The notes below the pieces were generated by a model. It was not told where the DNA came from and did not search any database. It worked only from the letters and a program-made list of their open reading frames with translations. From Agreia sp. VKM Ac-1783 (GTDB lineage: Bacteria > Actinomycetota > Actinomycetes > Actinomycetales > Microbacteriaceae), in assembly GCF_900177765.1 (NCBI RefSeq), contig NZ_FXWI01000003.1, forward strand, positions 434,001 through 498,000: a DNA stretch of 64,000 bases, read 5' to 3'. Every line of letters starts with the position of its first letter. Positions within the stretch are counted from its first letter, which is position 1. A program made the translations under genes and the position numbers. Shown here one piece after another: positions 46,021 to 55,734 of the stretch.

Positions 46021-46835
46021 CGCGGATTCGTCGAGACCACGATCGAGGTGTCGTAGTCGTCGGAGTACTCGACGCGGCTTCTGAGCCCCGCACGCTCGAA
46101 CAATTCGACTGATCGTGGCGCTTGCTCACTGCTCGCCTCGACCATCACATGGCCGCCCGGTGCGAGCCACGCGCGGCATTCGGCGGCGACACGGCGCTGC
46201 ACGTCGAGGCCGTCGTCGCCGCCGTCGAGCGCCAGCGCCGCCTCGAAGAGCCGAGCCTCCGGCGGCATCGAGCCGATCGCATCCGTCGGCACATACGGGG
46301 TGTTGCAGACGAGTACGTCGACGCGTTCGAGCAGCGTGCGGGGGAGCGGGTCGAACAGGTCGCCGCAGACAACGATGGCCGGATGCGGCAGGTTGCGTCG
46401 AGCGCTCGCCACCGCGCGGGGATCGATATCGGCCGCATAGATCTCGGCCGCGGGCGCCGACGGCCCCCGCGACTCGCGCACCGCGACGGCGATCGCGCCC
46501 GACCCGCAGCAGAGATCGACGACGACCGGATGCTCGTGGCCGGGCATGAGCGCCGTTTCGCGGGCCAGTTCGGCGGCGTGTGCCGCGAGGAACTCGGTTC
46601 GGCGACGCGGAACGAAGACGCCCTCGTCGACCAGCACCCGGATTCCGGCGAACTCGGCCCAGCCGAGGAGATGCTCGAGGGGTACGCCAGACACGCGTCG
46701 AGCAACGAGTGCATCGAGGGTGTCGAGGTCAACTGACGAACCGGTGCTCGTCGCCTCGATGAGCAGCCGTGCCTCGTCTTCGGCGAACACGCACCCCGCT
46801 GCGCGCAGGGCACGCACGGTGCGGTCGAGATCCAT
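46017..46835 (-). CDS. PrmC-related methyltransferase with NTPY motif
   Basis: 272 residues. The N-terminal helical domain and the SAM-binding domain (VVDLCCGSGAIAVAV, IYAADIDPRAVASA) match the HemK/PrmC protein-glutamine methyltransferases. The substrate-binding loop reads VLVCNTPYVP, so NTPY replaces the NPPY that binds the glutamine side chain. A PrmC-like subgroup with NTPY and unknown substrate is known. The true prmC would sit beside prfA and is not here. ATG 46835 begins the conserved N-terminus. Its stop overlaps the LysR gene by four bases. Confidence 0.88.
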   Translation of the reverse strand: MDLDRTVRALRAAGCVFAEDEARLLIEATSTGSSVDLDTLDALVARRVSGVPLEHLLGWAEFAGIRVLVDEGVFVPRRRTEFLAAHAAELARETALMPGHEHPVVVDLCCGSGAIAVAVRESRGPSAPAAEIYAADIDPRAVASARRNLPHPAIVVCGDLFDPLPRTLLERVDVLVCNTPYVPTDAIGSMPPEARLFEAALALDGGDDGLDVQRRVAAECRAWLAPGGHVMVEASSEQAPRSVELFERAGLRSRVEYSDDYDTSIVVSTNPR

Positions 46836-46893
46836 CAGACGATTATGCTCTCGGGGCACGGCGACCACGCGGCAATGTGCGAGACAATAGTGT

Positions 46894-47271
46894 GTGGCTC
46901 ATCCCGACGACTCGACTTCTTCTGTCCCTGCCAGCGCAACGCACGATGTGGTGGTGAGGCGATCGCCGCGCTTCGTGCGGTTCATCGCCGTCGGCGTCGT
47001 TCTCGCGATTCTCATCACGCTGGTTCTGACCTTCGTGTTTCCCGAGCAGCCGAACTACTCGCGAGCGCAGGTCTTCGGGTTCGTCGGAATCATCTTGGTC
47101 ACCGTGTTCGTCGGGCTCTCTGCCGCGGTCGCCGTGGCGGTCGACCGTTCCTCGAGCCGACGCGCCCGCACCGTCGTCATGACGACGAGCGAGCGTGTCG
47201 AGGTCGACTCCGAGGTGGCAGCCGTCGAGGCTGACTCGGAGGCGAAGCCGAACGAGGCTTCGGCGAACTAG
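46894..47271 (+). CDS. Two-helix membrane protein, unknown
   Basis: 125 residues with two membrane segments (about 30-50 and 62-85) and a charged C-terminal tail rich in Glu, Val and Ala. It has the shape of a small conserved actinobacterial membrane protein (SPRFVRFIAVGVVLA, FPEQPNYSRAQVFGFVG). GTG 46894 has no ribosome site; an AT-rich ACAATAG just upstream hints at a leaderless transcript. It converges on the DUF3073 gene with four bases of overlap. Confidence 0.75.
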   Translation: MAHPDDSTSSVPASATHDVVVRRSPRFVRFIAVGVVLAILITLVLTFVFPEQPNYSRAQVFGFVGIILVTVFVGLSAAVAVAVDRSSSRRARTVVMTTSERVEVDSEVAAVEADSEAKPNEASAN

Positions 47272-47501
47272 GCGCGCTTCTGGCGAGGCTCGTCGGAATC
47301 GAGCAGCTCGGGGTTCACAACCGCGACGCCGTCGAGTTCAGACTCGTCTTCGTCTTCGTCGATCCACTTGGAGTAGTCGGGCTCACCGTCGGAGGGGTGG
47401 CTCAATTCGCGCTCGAGCGCGGAGTAGTTGGTGTCGGGACTGAAATACTTCAGCTCGCGAGCAACCTTGGTGTGCTTAGCTTTTTGACGGCCGCGCCCCA
47501 T
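47268..47501 (-). CDS. DUF3073 family protein
   Basis: 77 residues. The basic start MGRGRQKAKHTKVARELKYFSP and the acidic second half (KWIDEDEDESEL) are exactly the DUF3073 layout found in nearly all actinobacteria. The basic end suggests RNA or ribosome contact, but no function is established. ATG 47501 begins this conserved sequence; an upstream ATG at 47516 would add five residues. Confidence 0.92.
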   Translation of the reverse strand: MGRGRQKAKHTKVARELKYFSPDTNYSALERELSHPSDGEPDYSKWIDEDEDESELDGVAVVNPELLDSDEPRQKRA

Positions 47502-47586
47502 GCGAGACCCCCTCACCTCTCGGGCCGGGGGATCAGAACGCCACCCGGGAGTCGAATAACTTACAAAACTTGCGTCAGTTTAGCAC

Positions 47587-49629
47587 CTACTGCTGATGCG
47601 ACTTCGCGTGTCGCCGTTCCTGGCGGGGCGTGCGCACAACCGGGCGCACCGGCTCGCCTCGGCGCTCCGCTCCCGGCAGGGGGCGCGACCTGCGGCCGTA
47701 GATGACCTCTGACGAGTCGAGAAGCCACGGCACCAGGGCGATCGTGACACCGTGCACCAGCATCAGACGCTTGCGGATTCGACGCGCCTTGTGGTTGTGC
47801 AGCAGGGTCTCCCACCAGTGACCGACGATGTAGATGGGCGTGTAGACGGTCACGACTTCTGAGCCGTGGATCGTGCGCCGCTTCGCGATGTACTGGCAGA
47901 GAGGCTCGGCCACGTCGCGGTAGGGCGAGACGATGATCTTCAGTGGCACCTGAATGTTCATCTCTGCCCAGGCCTTTTCGAGAGCGTTCGTCGACTCGTC
48001 GTCGATCGACAGGTGCACTGCCTCGATGCTGTCGTGCTGAGCCGCGATCGCGTAATCGAGGGCCTTGAGAACCGGCTTTTGCATGCGTCCGACCAGCACG
48101 ATGGCGTGGTCTCCGTCGGCGCCGAAGGTCGTGGTGGCGTCGACCTCGATCTCTTTGTTCACGTCGCGGTAGTAGCGGTTGACACCCAGCATTAGAACGT
48201 AGAGCACGGGCATGATCGCGAAGACCAGCCAGGCGCCGTGGGTGAACTTCGTGATGGTGACGACGATGAGCACGACGGCGGTGAGCAGGGCACCGAAGGC
48301 GTTGATGATCAGACCGCGCCACACCGCGCCACGGTTCGAGCATCCACCTTTCAGCATTCCCCACCAGTGCTTGACCATGCCGGTCTGGCCCAGGGTGAAC
48401 GACACGAAGACGCCGATGATGTAGAGCTGGATCAGCTGGGTGAGGCTGGCCTGGTAGACCACGATGATGAGCGTGGCGAAGAGGCCCAGAATGAGCACGC
48501 CATTCGAGAAGACGAGGCGGTCGCCGCGGGTGAGCAGCGATTTGGGAGCGTAGGAGTCCTTGGCCAGAACCGATCCGAGCAGCGGGAAGCCGTTGAAGGC
48601 TGTATTGGCGGCGAGCAGCAGCACTGCGGCGGTGGCCGCCTGGATCACATAGAACAGCACGGAGTTGTTGCCGAAGACGGCCGAGGCGATCTGCGCGATC
48701 AGGCTGCGTTGCGGCTGACCTTCGCAATTCTCGAAGCCGATGAGATGGCACGCGTTTTCGGCGTAATGCACGCGGGCGATCAGCGCCAGCGTCACGAGGC
48801 CAGCGAAGAGCAGGATGGCGATGCTGCCCATGAGAACGAGGGTGCGCTGGGCGTTCTTGACCTTGGGTGTGCGGAAGGCGGGCACCCCGTTCGAGATGGC
48901 CTCGACACCGGTGAGGGCGCTGCACCCGCTTGAGAAGGCTCGCAGCAGAAGCAGGATGACGGCGGCCTGAGTCAGGCCCTCCGCCTTGACGCCGTAGTCG
49001 GCAGACTCGGCCACGGGCGCGTGACCCAGAATCGCCTGGACTAGGCCCGTGATGATCATCAGCGCGACACTGCCCACGAAGAGATAGGTGGGGATGGCGA
49101 AGGCCTTGCTCGACTCGGCAACGCCCCTGAGGTTCACGGCGGCCAGCACGATCACGAAGAAGACGGCGATCTCTACCCGGTAGTCATTGAGGAAAGGGAG
49201 GGCCGAGATGATGTTGTCGACGCCCGATGCGACCGAGACGGCCACGGTCAAGACGTAGTCGACCAGCAGCGCAGACGCGACCACGAGCCCGGCCTTCTCG
49301 CCGAGGTTCTTGTGAGCGACCTCGTAGTCTCCGCCGCCCGAGGGGTAGGCCTTCACCAACTGGCGGTACGAGGCCACGACGACCACGAGCAGAATCACGA
49401 CCGCCGCTGCGACCCAGGGCGCGAAGCTCAGGAACGCGAGACCGCCGATGAGCAGGATCATGAGCAGTTCCTGCGGCGCGTACGCCACGGAGGAAAGCGG
49501 GTCGCTGGCGAAGATGGGCAGCGCGAGCCTCTTCGGAAGAAGCTGCCCTTCGAGTTTGTCGGTCGGGAGCGGTTCGCCGATAAACCAGCGTTTTGCCGAC
49601 TTGACTTCGTTAGTCACGAGTGAGAACAC
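47587..49629 (-). CDS. APC-superfamily permease, KimA-like potassium importer
   Basis: 680 residues: about 12 membrane helices (30-490) and a 190-residue cytoplasmic tail. FASDPLSSVAYAPQELL in helix 1, YRQLVKAYPSGGGDYEVAHKNLG and LLVDYVLTVAVSVASG match Bacillus KimA (YdaO), a proton-coupled high-affinity potassium importer. The tail has the universal-stress-like fold (HAIVLVGRMQKPVLKAL, VVTVYTPIYIVGHWWE) to which c-di-AMP binds in KimA. Other APC permeases import amino acids, so the substrate is inferred from similarity. The 5' leader is too short for a ydaO-type riboswitch. Confidence 0.87.
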   Translation of the reverse strand: MFSLVTNEVKSAKRWFIGEPLPTDKLEGQLLPKRLALPIFASDPLSSVAYAPQELLMILLIGGLAFLSFAPWVAAAVVILLVVVVASYRQLVKAYPSGGGDYEVAHKNLGEKAGLVVASALLVDYVLTVAVSVASGVDNIISALPFLNDYRVEIAVFFVIVLAAVNLRGVAESSKAFAIPTYLFVGSVALMIITGLVQAILGHAPVAESADYGVKAEGLTQAAVILLLLRAFSSGCSALTGVEAISNGVPAFRTPKVKNAQRTLVLMGSIAILLFAGLVTLALIARVHYAENACHLIGFENCEGQPQRSLIAQIASAVFGNNSVLFYVIQAATAAVLLLAANTAFNGFPLLGSVLAKDSYAPKSLLTRGDRLVFSNGVLILGLFATLIIVVYQASLTQLIQLYIIGVFVSFTLGQTGMVKHWWGMLKGGCSNRGAVWRGLIINAFGALLTAVVLIVVTITKFTHGAWLVFAIMPVLYVLMLGVNRYYRDVNKEIEVDATTTFGADGDHAIVLVGRMQKPVLKALDYAIAAQHDSIEAVHLSIDDESTNALEKAWAEMNIQVPLKIIVSPYRDVAEPLCQYIAKRRTIHGSEVVTVYTPIYIVGHWWETLLHNHKARRIRKRLMLVHGVTIALVPWLLDSSEVIYGRRSRPLPGAERRGEPVRPVVRTPRQERRHAKSHQQ

Positions 49630-49685
49630 TACTCCGCGCGCACCTCATGTCAATGTGGCCGAGGTGAGCGTGCGGTCACGATTGA

Positions 49686-50978
49686 CTACGTAGACAGGCC
49701 GAGCCGGGGGTAGAGCGTCTCGAAGGCGTGGTTCAGGCCGTATTCGAGCGTCGCCCCGCCGTGAGACGTGCCGGGCGAGATCTCGAGACTCGTCGTCATG
49801 CCCGCGGCGGAGGCCGCCTTTACGAGGGTTCTGGATGCGCCGAGGTACGGCTCGTCGAAGGAGCCGCTGGCGAAGATCGCCCAGGTGTCGGTGTAGCGGT
49901 GCGTGGCCAGGATCGACGTGGGCTTGGCTCGGTTATAGGCAGCGCTGTCGCCGTCGAAGCCGGTATCGATCGTCTCCCCGACCGACCCGAGATCGGGTTG
50001 CAGCTCGCCGGAGACATCGATGATGTTGCCGAACGTCTCCGGGAAGAGGGCTCCGAGAGTGAGCGCGCAGATGCCGCCGTTCGAGAACCCCGCCACCGTC
50101 CAGGCCTCCCGCGCATCCTGCACGTTGAAAGTGGAGCGGATGAACGCCGGCACGTCGATCGACACATACGTGCGTGCGTCTCCCTGATATCCGTCGATGC
50201 AGAGCGGATTGTTGGTGTCGGAGCCGCCGAGCTGATCGACGGAGATGACGATGGGCGCCAGCCCCGAGTGGCGAGCAGCGAACTCGTCGAGCACGTCTCC
50301 GATGATGTCGACGCTGGGGCTGCCGGGCTGACCCATCATCATCACGACGACGGGCAGATCGGGCGGGTCGTCGACGAGAGCGGCCGGGGGCAACCACACG
50401 ACCGCGTCTCGTGCGCTGAAGTCGGAGGCGGTGGAGGGGATGACGATGCGACCCGTGCGAGAGGCCGGCAGCGTCGCGGGCGGCGTCCAACGGTCGGCGA
50501 GCGGAATCGTGCTGTCTGGCTCCGACGATGTGCGTTGAACGATAGGGGGAACCAGCAGAGCCGGTTGCGTCTCGACTCCGATGAGGTCGCCGATCGTCGG
50601 CTCGAGACCGAATCCCGCGTTCACTCCGAGTGCCGCTGTGACGAGAAACCAGGGAACGGCGAAGACCGCGACGGCTCGTCGCCACCCGCGAGTCGTCCAC
50701 AGGCTCGCGACGGCAAGGCCGCACGCGGCGGACGCGGCGTAGATCCAGGTTCGAGACAGCACGCTGATAGGGGAGTTGAATACATCGAGGAGGTCCTGCA
50801 CGACGAAGACGACGGCCAGGCCGATGATCAGGCCGGCGAGCGCGCCGAGGCCCGCCACCCGCATCCATCGCCTGGCGGGACGGCGCACGACGAGCCCCGC
50901 CAGTGCAGCGATGGCCAGGATGCCGGCGATCCAGAGCCCGGGGCCGGTACGGATGTCGAGATCGAGCAGCGAGGTCAT
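49686..50978 (-). CDS. Membrane-anchored esterase with alpha/beta-hydrolase fold (mycolyltransferase/esterase D-like)
   Basis: 430 residues. Four membrane helices (12-150) precede an extracellular hydrolase domain with nucleophile elbow VAGFSNGGICAL, strand region LPVVVMMMGQPGSPS, an Asp candidate in DTWAIFASGSFDEPYLG and a His in SPGTSHGGATLEYGL. The domain is of the antigen-85/esterase D type; mycolyltransfer is unlikely outside mycolic-acid bacteria, so an acyl ester or polysaccharide ester is a better guess. Its start overlaps the stop of the membrane protein gene by four bases. Confidence 0.82.
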   Translation of the reverse strand: MTSLLDLDIRTGPGLWIAGILAIAALAGLVVRRPARRWMRVAGLGALAGLIIGLAVVFVVQDLLDVFNSPISVLSRTWIYAASAACGLAVASLWTTRGWRRAVAVFAVPWFLVTAALGVNAGFGLEPTIGDLIGVETQPALLVPPIVQRTSSEPDSTIPLADRWTPPATLPASRTGRIVIPSTASDFSARDAVVWLPPAALVDDPPDLPVVVMMMGQPGSPSVDIIGDVLDEFAARHSGLAPIVISVDQLGGSDTNNPLCIDGYQGDARTYVSIDVPAFIRSTFNVQDAREAWTVAGFSNGGICALTLGALFPETFGNIIDVSGELQPDLGSVGETIDTGFDGDSAAYNRAKPTSILATHRYTDTWAIFASGSFDEPYLGASRTLVKAASAAGMTTSLEISPGTSHGGATLEYGLNHAFETLYPRLGLST

Positions 50979-52063
50979 CGCTCGGCTCGATAGGCCGCAC
51001 GAACGGACAGCGCCGCGCGCGCCTCGTCGAGCAGAGGCTCATAGAAGGAGGCTCGGTATGCCGGCGCGGTCGACACGGAGACGAGAAAGTTGAGAGAAGA
51101 GACGCAGCTGAGAAAGACGGCGGTCTTCAGCATCGCGGTTCGCACCGGTAGCTCGACACCGAGAAGTCGCACGCTGTCTCCGTTGCCGCCCAGCCAGCTG
51201 GTCAGAACCTCGTCGCTGAACGCGAGCGTGCCGAGCACGACGAGGAATGCGCAGACCAGAGCGGCGAAGAGCGCCACCTGAAACGCTTGCGCCATCACCA
51301 TGACGACCCCGAGGTTGAATCGCTCGAGCAGTGTGAGAGGCGGGCCCTCGGTCTCCGGGGTCTGGCCCAGGGCCGACAGCTCCGTGCGCATGATCGGAAC
51401 GGCGAACAAGAAGCCGAGCACGACGAAGAAGAGAGCGACGCCGAGGAGCCGCGGCACGGTCATGCTCGACGTCACCTCCCAGAGGGCGCGGGCGAAATAG
51501 GCGAAGACCACCACGAGCATCAGGATGGGCAGGGCTCGCGTGGCCAGTTGGCCGAGCGCGCCGAATTGGCGCAGTGCCGCGCGCAGCGCCCACGAGAGCA
51601 GCGCTCCTATTCCCAACCACGTGAGGGCGAGTGCGGCGAGTGCGACCGCAGCATTCTGCACGAAGGATTCGACAGGTTCGCCGTATCCCACGATGCCGAA
51701 GACCAGAGGATCGACGATGAGATAGAGCGCGAGCGCACCGACGGCGACCGGCATCTTGGCGCCCGCCCGGGAACGCAGGATGCGGGCTGTTGCGACGCCG
51801 AGCAACGCGGGTAGCACGGGAACCGCGACGACGAGCAGCAGCGCCACGAGCGCGAGTATCAGTTCGCTCGCCGAGGCGGTGTCGAGGTCGACGGCGACCT
51901 CGAGGATCACCGAACTCAGAACGTCGAAGGCGAGGGCGAAGACGAGAAAAGGGGCCGTGCGCGCCAGGAGTGCTCTCGAGCGAGCCCGCGGTGCCACGAA
52001 ATAGGGCAGCCCGTGGAGGCGCAGCCAGTGCTCGGTGTCGCGGTCCCCCATGGCCCCTCCCAT
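50975..52063 (-). CDS. Polytopic membrane protein, unknown
   Basis: 362 residues with about seven or eight hydrophobic helices (30-60, 65-95, 105-125, 135-165, 175-195, 208-225, 250-280, 310-330). The N-terminus includes HWLRLHGLPYFVAPRARSRALL, a basic cytoplasmic segment. No transporter or enzyme motif is recognised. It is first in a two-gene operon with the membrane esterase and diverges from glyS across 59 bases. A supporting role for the esterase substrate is possible but not visible. Confidence 0.75.
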   Translation of the reverse strand: MGGAMGDRDTEHWLRLHGLPYFVAPRARSRALLARTAPFLVFALAFDVLSSVILEVAVDLDTASASELILALVALLLVVAVPVLPALLGVATARILRSRAGAKMPVAVGALALYLIVDPLVFGIVGYGEPVESFVQNAAVALAALALTWLGIGALLSWALRAALRQFGALGQLATRALPILMLVVVFAYFARALWEVTSSMTVPRLLGVALFFVVLGFLFAVPIMRTELSALGQTPETEGPPLTLLERFNLGVVMVMAQAFQVALFAALVCAFLVVLGTLAFSDEVLTSWLGGNGDSVRLLGVELPVRTAMLKTAVFLSCVSSLNFLVSVSTAPAYRASFYEPLLDEARAALSVRAAYRAER

Positions 52064-52122
52064 AAGATTGTGGCTTATCCACCCGCTGGCAGCCGGCCGG
52101 TGGGCGACTTACGGAAGCCGTT

Positions 52123-53505
52123 ATGCCCACATCTCCTCTTGATTCTGTCATTGCCCTCGCCAAGCGCCGAGGATTCGTCTTTCCCACCGGAGAGATCTAT
52201 GGCGGCACTCGCAGTGCCTGGGACTACGGGCCACTCGGCGTCGAGCTCAAAGAGAACATCAAGCGGCAGTGGTGGAAGTTCATGGTGCAGAGCCGTGACA
52301 ACGTCGTAGGCCTCGACTCCGCGGTCATCCTTCCCCGCCAGGTATGGGAGGCCTCGGGACACGTCGAGGTGTTCAACGACCCCATGGTCGAGTCGCTCGC
52401 GACCAACAAGCGCTACCGCGCCGACCACCTGCTCGAGGCCTACGAGGCCAAGCACGGACATCCGCCGGTCAACGGCCTCGCCGACGTGCGCGACCCCGAC
52501 ACCGGCAATGCGGGCCAGTGGTCAGAGGTCAAGAAGTTCTCGGGAATGCTGAAGACCACCCTCGGTGTGCTCGAAGACGAGTCGGGCATGGCGTACCTGC
52601 GGCCCGAGACGGCTCAGGGAATCTTCGTGGACTTCGCCACGGTGCTCAACACCTCGAGGCAGAAGCCGCCCTTCGGCATCGCCCAGGTAGGAAAGGCCTT
52701 CCGCAACGAGATCACGCCCGGAAACTTCATCTTCCGAACCCGCGAGTTCGAGCAGATGGAGATGGAGTACTTCGTGCAGCCCGGCACAGACGAAGAGGCG
52801 CACCAGTACTGGATCGACCAGAGTTGGGAGTGGTTCATCGGCCTCGGCATCAACCCCGAGAACATCCGCCAGTTCGAGCACCCTCAAGAGAAGCTGTCTC
52901 ACTACTCCAAGCGCACGGTCGACATCGAGTACCGCTTCCAGTTCCCTGGCAGCCAGTGGGGTGAACTCATGGGCGTCGCGAACCGCACCGACTTCGACCT
53001 CAAGACGCACTCCGAGGCGTCGGGCACCGACCTGTCGTACTTCGACCAGACGTCGAACGAGCGGTGGATCCCCTACGTCATCGAGCCGTCGTTCGGTCTG
53101 ACCCGCGCGCTCATGGCGTTCCTCGTCGACTCGTACCACGAAGACGAGGCCCCGAACTCGAAGGGCGGAGTCGACAAGCGCACCGTTCTGAAGCTCGACC
53201 CGCGCATCGCTCCGGTCAAGGCCGCCGTGCTTCCTCTCTCGCGCAATGAGGCCCTGTCGCCTCTCGCCCGCAAGGTTGCTCAGGACCTGCGCCAGAGCTG
53301 GAACGTCGACTTCGATGACGCCGGCGCCATCGGCCGCCGCTACCGTCGTCAAGACGAGATCGGCACGCCGTTCGCGATCACGGTCGACTTCGAGTCGCTC
53401 GAAGACAACGCCGTGACCGTGCGCGAGCGCGACTCGATGGCGCAGGAGCGCGTCTCGCTCGATCGCCTGCAGGCGTATCTGGCCGAGAGGCTCATCGGCG
53501 CCTAG
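52123..53505 (+). CDS. glyS: Glycyl-tRNA synthetase, dimeric class II
   Basis: 460 residues, the alpha2-type enzyme with no separate beta subunit. Motifs: [25 protein letters not shown] at the start (divided here), [14 protein letters not shown] (motif 2 approach), [23 protein letters not shown] (divided), [27 protein letters not shown] (motif 3) and an anticodon-binding domain from about 365. Charges tRNA-Gly with glycine. No T-box-like leader can be seen in the 59-base upstream gap. Confidence 0.97.
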   Translation: MPTSPLDSVIALAKRRGFVFPTGEIYGGTRSAWDYGPLGVELKENIKRQWWKFMVQSRDNVVGLDSAVILPRQVWEASGHVEVFNDPMVESLATNKRYRADHLLEAYEAKHGHPPVNGLADVRDPDTGNAGQWSEVKKFSGMLKTTLGVLEDESGMAYLRPETAQGIFVDFATVLNTSRQKPPFGIAQVGKAFRNEITPGNFIFRTREFEQMEMEYFVQPGTDEEAHQYWIDQSWEWFIGLGINPENIRQFEHPQEKLSHYSKRTVDIEYRFQFPGSQWGELMGVANRTDFDLKTHSEASGTDLSYFDQTSNERWIPYVIEPSFGLTRALMAFLVDSYHEDEAPNSKGGVDKRTVLKLDPRIAPVKAAVLPLSRNEALSPLARKVAQDLRQSWNVDFDDAGAIGRRYRRQDEIGTPFAITVDFESLEDNAVTVRERDSMAQERVSLDRLQAYLAERLIGA

Positions 53506-53514
53506 CCCGTGGTG

Positions 53515-53544
53515 GCTCCGCCGCATCACAAACTGCGGCGGAGC
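53515..53544 (+). terminator. Terminator hairpin after glyS
   Basis: GCTCCGCCGCA (53515-53525) pairs perfectly with TGCGGCGGAGC (53534-53544) around eight bases, nine bases past the glyS stop. It separates glyS from glgX. Confidence 0.8.
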
Positions 53545-53634
53545 GCTAGCCCCCACCGCCGATCCGTCGGGTAGAGCTCGGCGCTTCTATTCTGCGAGAG
53601 CGATAGTTTCGCCCTCTTCAGAACAGGATCACCG

Positions 53635-55707
53635 ATGGCCTCCGTCCGTTCCCTTCCCTACCCGCTCGGGTTCTCCTCTATCGACGGGCGGTGGAACTTC
53701 GCCCTCTACTCCGAGACGGCCGATGCCGTGTTCGTGTGCATCTTCGACGAGGCGGGCGACGAGAGTCGCGTCGAGCTCTCCGAACGAACCGGACACGTCT
53801 TCCACGGCTTCGTCGATGGTGTGGGCGTCGGCACCCGCTACGGCATCCGGGTCGACGGGGAGTGGAACCCAGAAGCCGGGCTTCGGCACAACGTGAACAA
53901 GCTGCTGCTCGATCCCCACGCCACCGCCATCGAGGGCGGGTACGACTGGGAGGCAGACAACCAGTCGTTCTTCGGACACGACATGAACTCTCCCGCCGAC
54001 CGAAACGACTCGGACTCGGCGCCGTACTCGCCGCGCTGCGTCATCGCCGACACCGAGTTCGACTGGGCGGGCGACACCGCGCCGCGCACCCTGCTCTCGG
54101 AATCGGTCATCTACGAGACCCACGTGAAGGGGTTCACCAAGCTGCACCCCGAGGTGCCCGAAGAGATCCGGGGCACCTACGCGGGCCTGGCACATCCGGC
54201 CGCCCTCAAGCACCTCACCGATCTCGGTGTGACCGCCGTCGAGCTCCTTCCTGTGCACCAGTTCGTGCAAGACAGCCACCTCGCCGAGAAGGGTCTTCGC
54301 AACTACTGGGGCTACAACTCGATCGGGTTCTTCGCGCCGCATAACGAGTACGTGTCGGATGCCGCGGGTCAGGCCGGCGGCCAGGTCACCGAGTTCAAGG
54401 AGATGGTCAAGGCCATCCACGCGGCCGGGCTCGAGGTGATCCTCGACGTCGTCTACAACCACACGGCGGAGGGCAACGACCTCGGCCCGACGCTCAGCTT
54501 CAAGGGCATCGACAACGAGGCCTACTACCGACTGGTCGAGGGTGATGAAGCGCACTACTTCGACACCACGGGCACGGGCAACAGCCTGAACGTCAGCCAC
54601 CCGGCCGCACTCGGGCTGATCATGGACAGCCTGCGCTACTGGGTGACCGAGATGCACGTCGACGGCTTCCGCTTCGACCTGGCGACGACGCTCACCCGCC
54701 AGGGCGGAGATGCCGAGATCCACAGCGCCTTCCTCACGCTGATCTCGCAGGACCCGGTGCTCGCGCCCGTGAAGATGATCGCCGAGCCGTGGGACACCGC
54801 GGGCTATCAGGTGGGCGGATTCCCCGCCGACTGGTCGGAGTGGAACGGCAAGTTCCGTGACGACGTGCGTGACTTCTGGAACGGCACCGACTCGGTGCTG
54901 GGCACCGTGTCGCAGCGCATTCTGGGCTCGCCCGACGTCTACGAGGCCTCGCGTCGCTCGCCGCTCTCGAGCGTCAACTTCATCACCGCCCACGACGGCT
55001 TCACCATGCACGACCTCACGTCGTACAACTCCAAGCACAACGCGGCGAACGGCGAGGACAACAACGACGGCGAGAGCGACAACAGATCGGCGAACGGAGG
55101 GGCCGAGGGTCCGACCGACGACGAGGCCATCAATGCTCGGCGCGATCGCAAGCGGCGCAATCTGCTCGCCACCCTGCTGCTCTCCGCCGGCGTGCCCATG
55201 CTGCTCGGGGGCGACGAACTTGGGCGAACCCAGGGCGGCAATAACAATGCGTATTGCCAGGACGACGAGATCTCGTGGTTCGACTGGGAGCACGCCGACC
55301 ACGAGCTGTTCGAGTTCACCCGGTCGCTGATCGCTCTGCGTGCCGAGAACCCGGCCCTTCGCCCGACGTGGTTCCGTCAGGCGCCCGAGATGCTGTCAGA
55401 GGTGCCGGATGCGATCGCCTCCGACGCCGTGGAGATCGTGCGAAGCGACGGCGAGAGCTTCGACGACCACGACTGGGACAACCCGAATGCCCGCACCGAG
55501 ACCCTCGTGTTCACCCACGAGGGGGCGGACTCGTTCGCCCTGCTCTTGAACGCCGCTGAGAACGGCGTCGAGTTCCAGGTGCCGGATGCGCCGGGATCGG
55601 AGTGGGAATTGGCTCTCTCGAGCGACCCTGCTCAGGTCGTCGAGGGCCCCGTCACCACGCTGATCATCTCGGGTGGTTCGTTCACGCTGCTGCGCTCGCG
55701 GGCGTAG
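53635..55707 (+). CDS. glgX: Glycogen debranching enzyme (isoamylase-type GlgX)
   Basis: 690 residues. N-terminal CBM48 domain (about 5-150) and GH13 catalytic domain with VILDVVYNHTAEGN (region I), VDGFRFDLATTL (nucleophile Asp), MIAEPWDTAGYQ (acid/base Glu) and ITAHDGFTMHDL (second Asp). It removes alpha-1,6 branches from glycogen limit dextrins. An inserted segment with Asn/Asp repeats before the region-IV end (GEDNNDGESDNRSANGG) is usual for GlgX. Stand-alone gene here; other glycogen genes are not in the window. Confidence 0.94.
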   Translation: MASVRSLPYPLGFSSIDGRWNFALYSETADAVFVCIFDEAGDESRVELSERTGHVFHGFVDGVGVGTRYGIRVDGEWNPEAGLRHNVNKLLLDPHATAIEGGYDWEADNQSFFGHDMNSPADRNDSDSAPYSPRCVIADTEFDWAGDTAPRTLLSESVIYETHVKGFTKLHPEVPEEIRGTYAGLAHPAALKHLTDLGVTAVELLPVHQFVQDSHLAEKGLRNYWGYNSIGFFAPHNEYVSDAAGQAGGQVTEFKEMVKAIHAAGLEVILDVVYNHTAEGNDLGPTLSFKGIDNEAYYRLVEGDEAHYFDTTGTGNSLNVSHPAALGLIMDSLRYWVTEMHVDGFRFDLATTLTRQGGDAEIHSAFLTLISQDPVLAPVKMIAEPWDTAGYQVGGFPADWSEWNGKFRDDVRDFWNGTDSVLGTVSQRILGSPDVYEASRRSPLSSVNFITAHDGFTMHDLTSYNSKHNAANGEDNNDGESDNRSANGGAEGPTDDEAINARRDRKRRNLLATLLLSAGVPMLLGGDELGRTQGGNNNAYCQDDEISWFDWEHADHELFEFTRSLIALRAENPALRPTWFRQAPEMLSEVPDAIASDAVEIVRSDGESFDDHDWDNPNARTETLVFTHEGADSFALLLNAAENGVEFQVPDAPGSEWELALSSDPAQVVEGPVTTLIISGGSFTLLRSRA

Positions 55708-55734
55708 GCGCCCGAGCAAGCCTCTGCACTGCGA

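Noticed and set aside
49630-49685. c-di-AMP (ydaO) riboswitch before the KimA-like permease
   Set aside because: The gap is 56 bases, too short for this riboswitch class, and no conserved core is seen.
52064-52122. T-box riboswitch before glyS
   Set aside because: Only 59 bases are available and no specifier or antiterminator sequence is visible.
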